Positions 1 through 5,775 of a DNA stretch of 5,775 nucleotides are shown here, piece after piece. Under the pieces are notes generated by a model. That model searched no databases, was not told where the DNA came from, and saw only the letters and a list, made by a program, of their open reading frames with translations. Source of the DNA: Thermoplasmata archaeon (lineage in GTDB: Archaea; Thermoplasmatota; Thermoplasmata; Lutacidiplasmatales; UBA184); contig JASHQF010000117.1 of NCBI GenBank assembly GCA_030037695.1, positions 1 through 5,775 on the forward strand, in the 5' to 3' direction. The position numbers were made by a program, and so were the translations under genes. How positions within the stretch are numbered: position 1 is the first letter of the stretch; each line of letters starts with the position of its first letter.

Positions 1-67
1 CTCCTCTCGAGGCGACCGGCGGAGGCACGATCCCGGGGCAGACGAGCTCGAGGCCCCCGAACCCGTT

Positions 68-1489
68 ATGGCAAAGAGGAGTTCCCGGAGTGCCGTGCCC
101 GACCTTCGGGAGTACGAAGGGGTGCTGGAGAGAGCCCTCGGGAGGCTCTCCCGCGAGGTGCCGTTCGCCGAGGTGCTCGCCGAGCAGTCCACGGGGGAGC
201 ACGTCACGATGGATACCCGGTCCACCACGTTCGGCACGCGTCCGCGCCTGCGCGGCGCGGTCTTCCGGATCTGGACGGGCCAACGTTGGAGCGAGGCGGC
301 GACCTCGCGGCTGGACGATCGTGGGCTCGAGGAGGCGCTCGCCACCCTACGAGCCGCTCGCGCGAAGGCCGTCGGGAACCGACCGGTCCCCGGACCGAGC
401 GCGACGACCCGGGGAGAGGCGGAGACAAAGCCGGCGAAGCCGGTCCGCGACCTCGGCGCCGAGGGGATGATCCGCCTCGGCCGCGACGTGCTCGCCTGGG
501 CCCGCTCCGAGCCCCAGATCCGGGAGGTCAACCTCGGCATCGCCTGGGAAGGGGACGAACGGTTCTACCTCAACAGCGCCGGGGCCCGCTGCTGGCAGTC
601 GATCGAGCGCGCCCGCGGGTCGGTCGTGCCGATCGCGATGGAGAACGGCCGCGTCGAGCTCGAGTTCCTGAGCGAGGGAGGGATCGGCGGCCAGGAACGG
701 CTCGAGCACCTCACCGAGGCGAGGGTCGCGGCCACATCAAAGGAGTCGGCCGCCCTCCTCAGCGCCAAGGCGCCGCCGAGCGGGGAGGTCGACGTCGTGC
801 TCGATCCGAGCGTCGCGGGCATCTTCGCCCACGAGTCGTTCGGCCACGGGACCGAGGCCGACCAGTTCGTACGCCATCGCTCCTACCTTGCCCCGCTCGT
901 GGGGTCGAAGCTCGCGGCCGACGACGTCACGATCGTCGACGACGGGTCGATCGCGGACGCCTGGGGGACGATCTACTTCGACGACGAGGGTCATCCGGGC
1001 CAGCGGACGGTCCTGGTCGACCACGGGACGTTCGTCGGGGCCCTCCACGACCGGGAGACCGCGAGCGTCCTCGGTGCCACCCCGACCGGGAACACGCGCC
1101 GGTCCGATTTCTTGAGCCGCGCGTTCGTCCGGATGACGAACACGCTGGTCGAACCCGGGGATCGTACGTTGGACGAGCTGCTCGGGGAGGTCGAGTCGGG
1201 GGTCCTCCTGGAGCATGCGTCGAGCGGGATCGAGGACCCGCTGGGGGGGCAGATGCAACTGAAGGTGCAGCGGGGCCGGAAGATCGAGCACGGGAAGCTC
1301 ACCGACCTCGTCACTTCGATGGCGCTGTCCGGCAAGGTCCTCGACTTCCTGAGGTCGATCCGGGGGGTCGGCCGCAAGGAGGAGTTCCAGATGGATCCCG
1401 GGTTCTGCGGGAAGGGCCACGGTGACCTGATCCCGGCGGGGACCGGCGGGGTCTACGTCCTCTCCCGGGCGATCGTGGGGGCGGCATGA
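68..1489 (+). CDS. tldD: TldD metalloprotease, catalytic subunit of TldD/TldE
   Basis: This 473-aa protein is the metal-bearing subunit of the TldD/TldE (PmbA) protease. In characterised systems the complex cleaves unfolded or threadlike peptides, for example in microcin B17 maturation and antitoxin turnover; the archaeal substrate is not known. The family zinc motif HESFGH is at residues 255-260, followed by GTEAD. The segment YFDDEG at 303-308 is the family's conserved core strand. C447 in GFCGKG near the C-terminus matches the position of the third zinc ligand. An N-terminal domain (about 15-115) and a linker region (about 115-240) precede the catalytic part. Length is normal for the family. 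ATG 68 gives an N-terminus beginning shortly before the first helix (EYEGVLERALGRL). No Shine-Dalgarno or TATA box is visible in bases 1-67, and the frame stays open to the window edge, so the exact start is less certain. The stop overlaps the tldE start (ATGA). Likely cytoplasmic, with no signal peptide seen. Confidence 0.95.
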   Translation: MAKRSSRSAVPDLREYEGVLERALGRLSREVPFAEVLAEQSTGEHVTMDTRSTTFGTRPRLRGAVFRIWTGQRWSEAATSRLDDRGLEEALATLRAARAKAVGNRPVPGPSATTRGEAETKPAKPVRDLGAEGMIRLGRDVLAWARSEPQIREVNLGIAWEGDERFYLNSAGARCWQSIERARGSVVPIAMENGRVELEFLSEGGIGGQERLEHLTEARVAATSKESAALLSAKAPPSGEVDVVLDPSVAGIFAHESFGHGTEADQFVRHRSYLAPLVGSKLAADDVTIVDDGSIADAWGTIYFDDEGHPGQRTVLVDHGTFVGALHDRETASVLGATPTGNTRRSDFLSRAFVRMTNTLVEPGDRTLDELLGEVESGVLLEHASSGIEDPLGGQMQLKVQRGRKIEHGKLTDLVTSMALSGKVLDFLRSIRGVGRKEEFQMDPGFCGKGHGDLIPAGTGGVYVLSRAIVGAA

Positions 1490-2895
1490 GCGAGGCCCCA
1501 CACGACCTCGCGTTCCGCGTCGCCGAACGGCTCCGGGCGGAGGCGCCGTGGGAGGTCTACGCGGACCGCTCCCGCCGCTTCGAGATCCATCTCAACGGAC
1601 CCGAGATCGAACTGGTCCGGGGGCCGATGAGCCTCGAAGGGTACGGGGTCCGCCTCTTTCAACGCCGGGGGGAAACCCTGGGGGTGGGGTTCGAGGCCGG
1701 CACCGATGCGTCCGATGAGGGGATCCGGACGAGCGTCGCCGGGGCGAAGGAGATCGCCCGGCACTCGGAGTTCCCCGCTCGCACCCTCGAGCTTCCGACG
1801 GCCAGTGCGGCGGGGACCACCGCCTTGAGCGCGGTCGACCGTAGCCTCTGGGACCGTCCCCTCGAGTCGATCCAAGGGTACCTCGAGACGATGCTCCAGC
1901 AGTTCGAGGGTCGACCCGGGATCTCGCTCAGCTTCGGTTCGGTGAAGGCGACGCTCACGGAGACCTCGGTGGCGAACTCGTCCGGTCTGCGCAGCACGTT
2001 CGCCCGTTCCGCGGTGGAGCTCGAGGTGGCGGTGAAGGCGTCCGGCGGGCCCGAGGGCCGATCCCCCGGGGAATACTGGGTCAACGAGCTCCGGGCCCGA
2101 TTGGAGCCCTCCACGCTGCCCGCCGAGGTCGGCGCCTGGTGCCAGTTCGCCGCCGACGTGCGACGTGCGGTGCCGCCCCCCACGGGGGATCTGCCCGTAG
2201 CGCTCCCGGCGTCCGTCCTGGACGGGATCCTGCCGAGCGTCCTCGGCTTCCGCCTCTCGGGGGCCGGCCGCATGAAGAAGCTCGCTCCCGAGACCGGGGC
2301 TCAGATCGGCGCGCCCTCCCTCACGATCTTCGATGACGGGACGGTCCCGGGCGCGATCGAGAGCGGGCCGTTCGATGACGAGGGACGACGCCAAGGCCGC
2401 CGGACGCTGCTCGCGAACGGCAAGGTCACCTCGCTGCTGTACGACTCGCTCCACGCCGGGGCGTTCGCGGAAACCCCCACCGGGCCCGCCGCACGGGGCC
2501 GCCTCCTGGACTACTTCGATTGGAAGCGGTTCCTGAGGGCTCCGAGCGTCCGGAACTCGACCGTCGTCGTGCAGGAAGGGTCGGGAGGCTCCGACGAGGA
2601 GATCGTGGAGGCCGCGGGCGACGGGATCTGGGTCCAGCAGCTCGGGTGGGCCCGTCCGAACATCGCGACCGGCGTCTTCGGAGGCGAGATCCGCATCGGC
2701 TACCGGATCCGGGGCGGAAAACGGGCGGAGCCCGTGAGAGGAGGCATCGTGGGGGGCACCGCCATCGCGGCTCCGGGGGCCCCCTCGATGTTGACGAACC
2801 TCGCGGCGATCGGGAGCCACGCGAGCCTGTCGGGAGAGATCGCCTCCCCGACGCTCCTCGTTCGGCCGCTGTCCGTAGCGGGGGCCTCGACCTAA
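1486..2895 (+). CDS. tldE: TldE/PmbA, non-catalytic partner of TldD
   Basis: This 469-aa protein is the TldE (PmbA) paralogue that pairs with TldD. It shares TldD's fold signatures: the core strand reads PFDDEG at 295-300, preceded by DDGTVPGAIESG. The C-terminal region GVFGGEIRIGYRI and the following PVRGG segment are typical of PmbA. Where TldD has its HExxxH helix, this protein has ILPSVLGFRLSG (248-259), with no His-Glu pair, so it should not bind the catalytic zinc. In the known complex TldE is needed to form a closed chamber with TldD. The start ATG overlaps the tldD stop by 4 nt (ATGA), which implies one transcript and coupled translation, and fits equal production of the two subunits. 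The gene ends with TAA, 37 bp before the stop of a convergent small gene. Its strong G/C third-position preference matches tldD. No frameshift or truncation is seen. Confidence 0.94.
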   Translation: MSEAPHDLAFRVAERLRAEAPWEVYADRSRRFEIHLNGPEIELVRGPMSLEGYGVRLFQRRGETLGVGFEAGTDASDEGIRTSVAGAKEIARHSEFPARTLELPTASAAGTTALSAVDRSLWDRPLESIQGYLETMLQQFEGRPGISLSFGSVKATLTETSVANSSGLRSTFARSAVELEVAVKASGGPEGRSPGEYWVNELRARLEPSTLPAEVGAWCQFAADVRRAVPPPTGDLPVALPASVLDGILPSVLGFRLSGAGRMKKLAPETGAQIGAPSLTIFDDGTVPGAIESGPFDDEGRRQGRRTLLANGKVTSLLYDSLHAGAFAETPTGPAARGRLLDYFDWKRFLRAPSVRNSTVVVQEGSGGSDEEIVEAAGDGIWVQQLGWARPNIATGVFGGEIRIGYRIRGGKRAEPVRGGIVGGTAIAAPGAPSMLTNLAAIGSHASLSGEIASPTLLVRPLSVAGAST

Positions 2896-2932
2896 CGGCC
2901 CGAGCCCGCTCCCGCGGGGACCCCAGGGCGCG

Positions 2933-3169
2933 CTACTTCGAGCCGGACGGGAGCGCGAGGAGGACCGTGCGGCATTTGGCGCATCGCGCGCCCGACAGGC
3001 TGGCGGAGTACGTGCCCCCGAAGCGCGTTCCCACGAGCACCTCGAGCCCCGTGGGGCGGAGCCGGGCCGGAGCGGACTCCTTGGACCAGAACAGCCCGGA
3101 GCCGTTGCTCGTGGTGACGAATCCGGACTCGAGCGGTCCCCCGCAGACTGCGCACCGCGCGTCCGGCAT
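2933..3169 (-). CDS. Small zinc-ribbon protein, two CxxC knuckles
   Basis: This 78-aa protein has CAVC at residues 6-9 and CAKC at 63-66, the two halves of a four-cysteine zinc ribbon. The insert contains GLFWSKES around residues 25-32 and a glycine-rich GTRFGGTYSASLSG. A CxxCGG start, a tryptophan-containing FWS-type strand and a C-terminal CxKC resemble small zinc-ribbon proteins of unknown function (possibly the DUF6487 type, recalled from memory and not searched). The start is well constrained: an in-frame TAG lies at 3203-3205, and no ATG, GTG or TTG occurs between it and ATG 3169. No good Shine-Dalgarno is close (GGAGG lies about 27 nt upstream). It ends in TAG, convergent with tldE. 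No membrane segment or signal peptide is present. It could be a nucleic-acid-binding or protein-interaction module; no specific function can be assigned. Confidence 0.8.
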   Translation of the reverse strand: MPDARCAVCGGPLESGFVTTSNGSGLFWSKESAPARLRPTGLEVLVGTRFGGTYSASLSGARCAKCRTVLLALPSGSK

Positions 3170-3202
3170 GCGTACGACCTGGCGGTCGGACGACCGCCTC
3201 CC

Positions 3203-3211
3203 CTATCTTTC
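3203..3211 (-). promoter_or_regulatory. Weak TATA-like element upstream of the zinc-ribbon gene
   Basis: On the minus strand the sequence reads CGAAAGATAG, a purine-rich stretch followed by a short AT-rich core, in otherwise GC-rich DNA. Its centre is about 38 nt before ATG 3169, so a start of transcription 25-27 nt downstream would leave a leader of roughly 10 nt. The match to an archaeal BRE/TATA is poor, and the call rests mainly on local AT content. Confidence 0.25.
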
Positions 3212-3257
3212 GTTTGCGGCGGACCGCGGTCGCCGGACCTGCCCCTCGGGAAATAGC

Positions 3258-3290
3258 GGTCCCCGCGGAGCCGGGTACTCCGCGGGGACC
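3258..3290. terminator. Perfect 13-bp GC-rich inverted repeat (hairpin)
   Basis: The left arm GGTCCCCGCGGAG (3258-3270) is exactly complementary to the right arm CTCCGCGGGGACC (3278-3290), around a 7-nt loop (CCGGGTA). It sits between the stop of the 74-aa gene (3326) and the start of the zinc-ribbon gene (3169), both on the minus strand. It could form a very stable RNA stem 35 nt after the 74-aa stop codon. On the minus strand it is followed only by GCTATTTCCC, a weak U-tract, so an intrinsic terminator is not clear-cut. Alternatives are an mRNA-stabilising or processing stem, a dispersed palindromic repeat, or a DNA site for a dimeric protein. The structure is certain; the role is inferred. 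Confidence 0.5.
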
Positions 3291-3325
3291 AAGGTCATCG
3301 TGAGGGGCTGGCCCCGACGTCCGAG

Positions 3326-3550
3326 CTAGGTCACCGTCCTTTTGTGGGCCAGCGAGACGGTACCGCCCGAGCGGTGGTGGGGACCCGAGCGGTAGGTGGG
3401 CGCGAGCCATCGGGGCCAGAGCGTCAGTTCCTGCGGGAGCGCGGAGGGGGACGAAGCGACCGCCAGGAGGACCTGGCGGCCGGTCGAGCGCAGGATCGAC
3501 CGATGCTCGGGATCCCACTCGAACTCGGGGGACCGGTCGCCGCGGAGCAT
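3326..3550 (-). CDS. Hypothetical 74-aa protein, coupled to upstream small gene
   Basis: I do not recognise this protein. It begins MLRGDRSPEFEWDP, continues with a short hydrophobic strand (GRQVLLAVASS, about 24-34) and a Trp/Pro stretch (TLWPRWLAP), and ends in a basic tail (LAHKRTVT). Support for it as a gene is threefold. Codon third positions are almost all G or C through the frame. A strong Shine-Dalgarno GGAGGT (3563-3558 on the minus strand) lies 7 nt before ATG 3550. Finally, the ATG directly follows the TAG stop of the 122-aa gene (TAGATG), as in termination-reinitiation coupling. It is in the same frame as the upstream gene, so the two could also be one 197-codon protein read through an amber codon, or a split ancestral gene; the Shine-Dalgarno favours separate initiation. 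It ends in TAG 35 nt before a perfect hairpin. Confidence 0.62.
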   Translation of the reverse strand: MLRGDRSPEFEWDPEHRSILRSTGRQVLLAVASSPSALPQELTLWPRWLAPTYRSGPHHRSGGTVSLAHKRTVT

Positions 3551-3919
3551 CTAGATGACCTCCCCGAGGTCGGGCGGCGGGAGCCACATCGGACCGAAGC
3601 CACGGCTCGCCCGCTCGAAGACGCGGGTGGAGAAGGCGGGGCTCCGGAACTCGATCCCGCGGGGCGGGAGCGACGGGGTCTCGAACTCCTGGATCTGGAG
3701 CGCCGCGGGAAGGCGGGGCTCTTCCAGGATCAGCTCGCTCTCCGACGGGAACGTCGGCTGTAGAGTCAGGGCGGGAGGGGGCGCCGTCGCCTTGGGGTGG
3801 GAGTGCGTGCGGTGCGCGCGCTCGGTGAGACCTTGCCGGCAGTCAGGGCACAGGTCCGCCTCCTCGAGCATGGCGCCGATGCCTCCGAGGGAGGCGCCGC
3901 TCGCATCCGTGCGCGTCAT
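3551..3919 (-). CDS. Hypothetical 122-aa protein with CPDC/His zinc-knuckle-like motif
   Basis: This protein is not recognised as a family member. Near the N-terminus it has CPDC (C24, C27) followed by H36, H39 and H41, a spacing that could hold one zinc ion. The rest is proline-rich and low in predicted order, with Glu/Leu segments (SESELILEEPRLP) and a C-terminal FSTRVFERASRGFGPMWLPPPDLGEVI. Strong G/C third-position use supports coding in this frame. ATG 3919 has GAGGTT ending 5 nt upstream (3930-3925) and a TATA-like box centred about 29 nt upstream, so the message is either leaderless or has a very short leader; M17 is a weaker alternative start. It is divergent from the large ATPase gene across 92 bp, and its last codons encode the Shine-Dalgarno of the next gene. 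It may be an adaptor or small regulator, but that is a guess. Confidence 0.68.
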   Translation of the reverse strand: MTRTDASGASLGGIGAMLEEADLCPDCRQGLTERAHRTHSHPKATAPPPALTLQPTFPSESELILEEPRLPAALQIQEFETPSLPPRGIEFRSPAFSTRVFERASRGFGPMWLPPPDLGEVI

Positions 3920-3943
3920 GGTGCAACCTCGTTGGCCGGTTTG

Positions 3944-3952
3944 CTACTTAAA
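3944..3952 (-). promoter_or_regulatory. TATA-like box for the minus-strand small-gene operon
   Basis: The minus strand reads TTTAAGTAG here, preceded by GAGG, in one of the few AT-rich patches of the window. Its centre is about 29 nt before ATG 3919, the spacing expected for a leaderless or near-leaderless archaeal transcript. It closely resembles TCTAAGTAC at the same distance from the divergent gene. Confidence 0.55.
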
Positions 3953-3965
3953 CCTCGGCAGTTAA

Positions 3966-3975
3966 TTTGTACAAA
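3966..3975. promoter_or_regulatory. Palindromic candidate operator TTTGTACAAA
   Basis: This is a perfect 10-bp palindrome in the divergent promoter region. It lies 5 bp upstream of the plus-strand TATA-like box and 13 bp upstream of the minus-strand one. The position suits a dimeric winged-helix regulator acting on both promoters, and the adjacent ATPase has such a domain, so autoregulation is plausible. A 10-bp AT-rich palindrome can also occur by chance. Confidence 0.35.
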
Positions 3976-3980
3976 GCAAG

Positions 3981-3989
3981 TCTAAGTAC
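3981..3989 (+). promoter_or_regulatory. TATA-like box for the winged-helix STAND ATPase gene
   Basis: TCTAAGTAC is centred about 27 nt before ATG 4012, and there is no Shine-Dalgarno between it and the start (CCGCTCCCTCCTGCG), which fits a leaderless archaeal mRNA. It differs from the divergent box TTTAAGTAG only at its second and last bases, which supports both as promoter elements. Confidence 0.5.
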
Positions 3990-4011
3990 CCCGAGACCGC
4001 TCCCTCCTGCG

Positions 4012-5775
4012 ATGGGTCTCCAGACCTACCTCCCTGTCGAGATCCTCGACTACATCCAGCTCCACGAGGCGTCCGAGGACTCGGCTTACGGGATCAGCCA
4101 GCGGGAGCTTGCCCGTGCGCTGGGATACCACCCATGCTCGATGTCTCGGCCGCTCGCCGACCTCGTGCGTCAGGGCTTCGTCTCCTCCGTTCGGGGCGCT
4201 GTGCGGGACGGCCAGCGCAAGCAACTGACCTACCGACTCACGCCGGCCGGGCTCGGGTCATTGAAGCGCGAGACTCGGGGCGTCCCGCTCCTATCTGCCG
4301 ACCTCCCCCTTCCCCCCCACCCGTTCCTTGGCCGCAAGGACGAACTAGACCACCTCGCGGACTTCGCGAACTCGGGAAAGTCTACGATCGTGATCTACGG
4401 GGCACCCGGGATGGGGAAGACCGCACTGGTAAGTCGACACATCAAGCGCTCCCGACGAGGCAGGATACCCTTCTGGTTCACCGTGCGACCGGTGAGCTCT
4501 CCCCGCCAAGTTGCTTCAGCGCTGTCCCATACGCTTTCTACGTTGGGGAGCCCACAACTTGCGTACTATGCCCAGCTGCCTCGCACGCCCGTCGCGCGAG
4601 AGGTTGCAGGACTGGTTGGTAGGGCTCTCGCGGGTAGAGGAATTGCGGCGGTAATCGACGACATTCAGCTAGCAGGACCAGACCTCCGAAGGTTCCTATC
4701 CGAGTTTATCGGAACCCTAGGCAGGAGCGGCGATCACAAGTTCTACCTCGTCGGCCAAGACCCCGAGCCAGTGAACTTCGGGGAGACCGAATTCCAGAGG
4801 TTGACCGTGGGCGGATTGGATCGCACGGCGGCCCACGAACTCACCGACCGGAACGGCGGGCTAGCCGATCGCTTCGAGAGAGTCTATCAATCGACGCTCG
4901 GCTCCCCCCTTCTGCTTCGACTTGCAGTTTCGAATCCGGAGCTCTCCGCAGACGCAACCACGCTGCCCTCGGCTGTCATCTCGAGAATCTCCGATCGCGA
5001 GATCGCGGCCATTCTCCCGATATCGCTTGCCGGGGAGCCTCTTCCGATCGACTTTCTGATCGAAGACCTCGGTCTGGGGCGGGACCGCATGGACGAGCTC
5101 AGTCGAATCGGAGTCCTGCACTCGACCGCCCAAGACCGCGTGGAGATGCTTCAGGTGATTCGATCGGCCGTGATGGGCCGAGTCGGACCCTCGGATGAGC
5201 GCGAAGCCCACCTGAAGTTGGCTCGATTCTACACGCGAAGCCACCGACCCGAGGCCATTCGAGAGAGATTCCTTCATCTGGTGGGCGGGGAGGGGTGGAA
5301 GGAAGCGGCTCGGTTGCTGGAGGATCAGCAGCGCGCCGTGCTCAGACTCGGTTATTCCGAGACCCTTCGACTCGCCCTTCGGCGATTGGTGACTGCGTTG
5401 CCGCACGGCGCGGCGAGGGTTCGCGTTTTGTTGGTCGAGGCCGCACTACTCCGACACCACTCGGACTATCCTGAGGCGATTGCCGCGCTTCACCGCGCAA
5501 TTGACGAGGCAGATGGAGAGGAGCGGGTGACCTGCGAGGCACGGCTTGCGATTGTCGAACTGCATACTCGCCTTCGGCAAGTCAAGCTGGCTGAGGACGA
5601 ATTCGCGATTGCAGAGAAAATTGGACCGGTTAGCCGACGGCTACAAGCGTATTTTCTACTGTCTCAGGCGAGGATCGAAGAGGGGAAGGGGCAGAGCCAG
5701 GTCGCAGCAGAACACTTCCGAGATGCATTCAATCTTGCGAGGAAGGTTCACGCCGAGGACCTGGCGTTGGAGAGT
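4012..5775 (+). CDS. Winged-helix STAND ATPase with TPR-like region (partial, 3' end missing)
   Basis: My own translation from ATG 4012 runs without a stop to the window end, 588 codons so far. Residues 1-85 form a MarR-like winged helix: the segment GISQRELARALGYHPCSMSR (27-46) and the helix after it make the helix-turn-helix, and a basic wing (RDGQRKQLTYRLTPAG) follows. FLGRKDEL at 105-112 begins an AAA/STAND ATPase, with Walker A GAPGMGKT at 130-137, Walker B IAAVIDD at 211-217, a sensor-like strand FYLVGQD at 244-250, and the STAND GxP motif in GSPLLLRL at 297-304. A second winged-helix-like segment (about 345-375) and repeated helix pairs resembling TPRs (for example 484-500 and 544-578) follow. 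The layout resembles MalT-type signal-responsive ATPases, but with the DNA-binding domain at the N-terminus. Expected role: ligand- or protein-triggered ATP switching linked to transcription; a defence role is possible but unsupported here. The later part is lower in GC, with more CGA, AGA, CTA and ATT codons than tldDE. It is divergent from the small minus-strand genes. Confidence 0.88.
   Translation, partial: MGLQTYLPVEILDYIQLHEASEDSAYGISQRELARALGYHPCSMSRPLADLVRQGFVSSVRGAVRDGQRKQLTYRLTPAGLGSLKRETRGVPLLSADLPLPPHPFLGRKDELDHLADFANSGKSTIVIYGAPGMGKTALVSRHIKRSRRGRIPFWFTVRPVSSPRQVASALSHTLSTLGSPQLAYYAQLPRTPVAREVAGLVGRALAGRGIAAVIDDIQLAGPDLRRFLSEFIGTLGRSGDHKFYLVGQDPEPVNFGETEFQRLTVGGLDRTAAHELTDRNGGLADRFERVYQSTLGSPLLLRLAVSNPELSADATTLPSAVISRISDREIAAILPISLAGEPLPIDFLIEDLGLGRDRMDELSRIGVLHSTAQDRVEMLQVIRSAVMGRVGPSDEREAHLKLARFYTRSHRPEAIRERFLHLVGGEGWKEAARLLEDQQRAVLRLGYSETLRLALRRLVTALPHGAARVRVLLVEAALLRHHSDYPEAIAALHRAIDEADGEERVTCEARLAIVELHTRLRQVKLAEDEFAIAEKIGPVSRRLQAYFLLSQARIEEGKGQSQVAAEHFRDAFNLARKVHAEDLALES

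Noticed and set aside
1..67. Possible end of an upstream gene
   Set aside because: No stop occurs in any plus-strand frame within these bases, so no upstream gene can be shown to end here, and the translations show nothing recognisable.
286..1425. 379-codon plus-strand frame inside tldD
   Set aside because: The translation is extremely arginine-rich and lacks domain features, while the alternative frame carries the full TldD motif set.
737..1501. 254-codon antisense frame over tldD
   Set aside because: Shadow of tldD with Arg/Pro/Asp-rich low-information sequence and no independent start signals.
1453..2820. 455-codon open frame antisense to tldE
   Set aside because: It is an Arg/Pro/Gly-rich translation with no recognisable motif, lying wholly over a confidently identified tldE; long antisense frames are expected at this GC content.
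2911..2918. CCCGCGGG palindrome between tldE and the zinc-ribbon gene
   Set aside because: An 8-bp GC palindrome with no loop and no U-tract is common in DNA of this composition. The 10-base identity of its surroundings (2913-2922) with an arm of the 3258-3290 hairpin is too short to call a repeat.
2892..3587. 231-codon minus-strand frame spanning the small genes
   Set aside because: It has arginine/proline-rich composition, and overlaps the zinc-ribbon and 74-aa frames, which have clear CxxC motifs or G/C-ending codons plus a Shine-Dalgarno.
2933..3919. RiPP-type precursor peptides as TldDE substrates among the small genes
   Set aside because: The small genes are convergent with tldDE, not in its operon, and none shows a leader/core layout; the CxxC pairs are better explained by zinc binding.
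3555..3965. 136-codon plus-strand frame opposite the 122-aa gene
   Set aside because: It runs into the divergent promoter region, has Ser/Arg-rich composition, and opposes a frame with much stronger third-position bias.
4861..5406. 181-codon antisense frame within the ATPase gene
   Set aside because: It lies inside a continuous ATPase/TPR coding frame and shows no motif of its own.

Overview
This is a GC-rich window, about 70% GC over its first 3 kb by sampled lines. It is probably from an archaeon, perhaps a high-GC Thermoplasmata-like or other euryarchaeal lineage. Three things suggest this: AT-rich TATA-like boxes about 27-29 nt upstream of two divergent start codons, as expected for leaderless archaeal transcripts; a Shine-Dalgarno site only at an internal operon start; and a winged-helix/STAND-ATPase/TPR protein of a kind I associate with archaeal genomes. 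The taxonomic call is inference. A GC-rich bacterium is not excluded.

Region 1 (68-2895, + strand) is a complete tldD-tldE pair with an ATGA overlap. TldD carries the metalloprotease motif HESFGH and a C-terminal cysteine that is a likely zinc ligand. TldE is the paralogous partner without the metal site. In characterised systems the two form a heteromeric protease that cuts unfolded or thread-like peptides.

Region 2 (2933-3919, - strand) converges on tldE and holds three small genes: a 122-aa protein with a CPDC/His cluster, a 74-aa protein whose ATG directly abuts the TAG stop of the first, and a 78-aa two-CxxC zinc-ribbon protein. A perfect 13-bp inverted repeat (3258-3290) lies between the last two. 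The three genes share one reading frame, and every stop in that frame is TAG. I prefer ordinary translational coupling to amber readthrough, because a clean GGAGGT lies 7 nt before the 74-aa start.

Region 3 (3920-4011) is a 92-bp divergent promoter region. It has one TATA-like box per direction and a perfect palindrome, TTTGTACAAA, between them, which is a candidate operator.

Region 4 (4012 to the window end, + strand) is one long gene still open at the edge, 588 codons so far. It encodes a winged-helix DNA-binding domain, a STAND/AAA-type ATPase with Walker A, Walker B and GxP motifs, and a helical TPR-like region. It looks like a MalT-like signal-responsive regulator or switch ATPase. Its later part has visibly lower GC and different codon choice from tldDE. 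The small - strand genes may be under its control or share its operator, but nothing in the sequence proves a link to TldDE.
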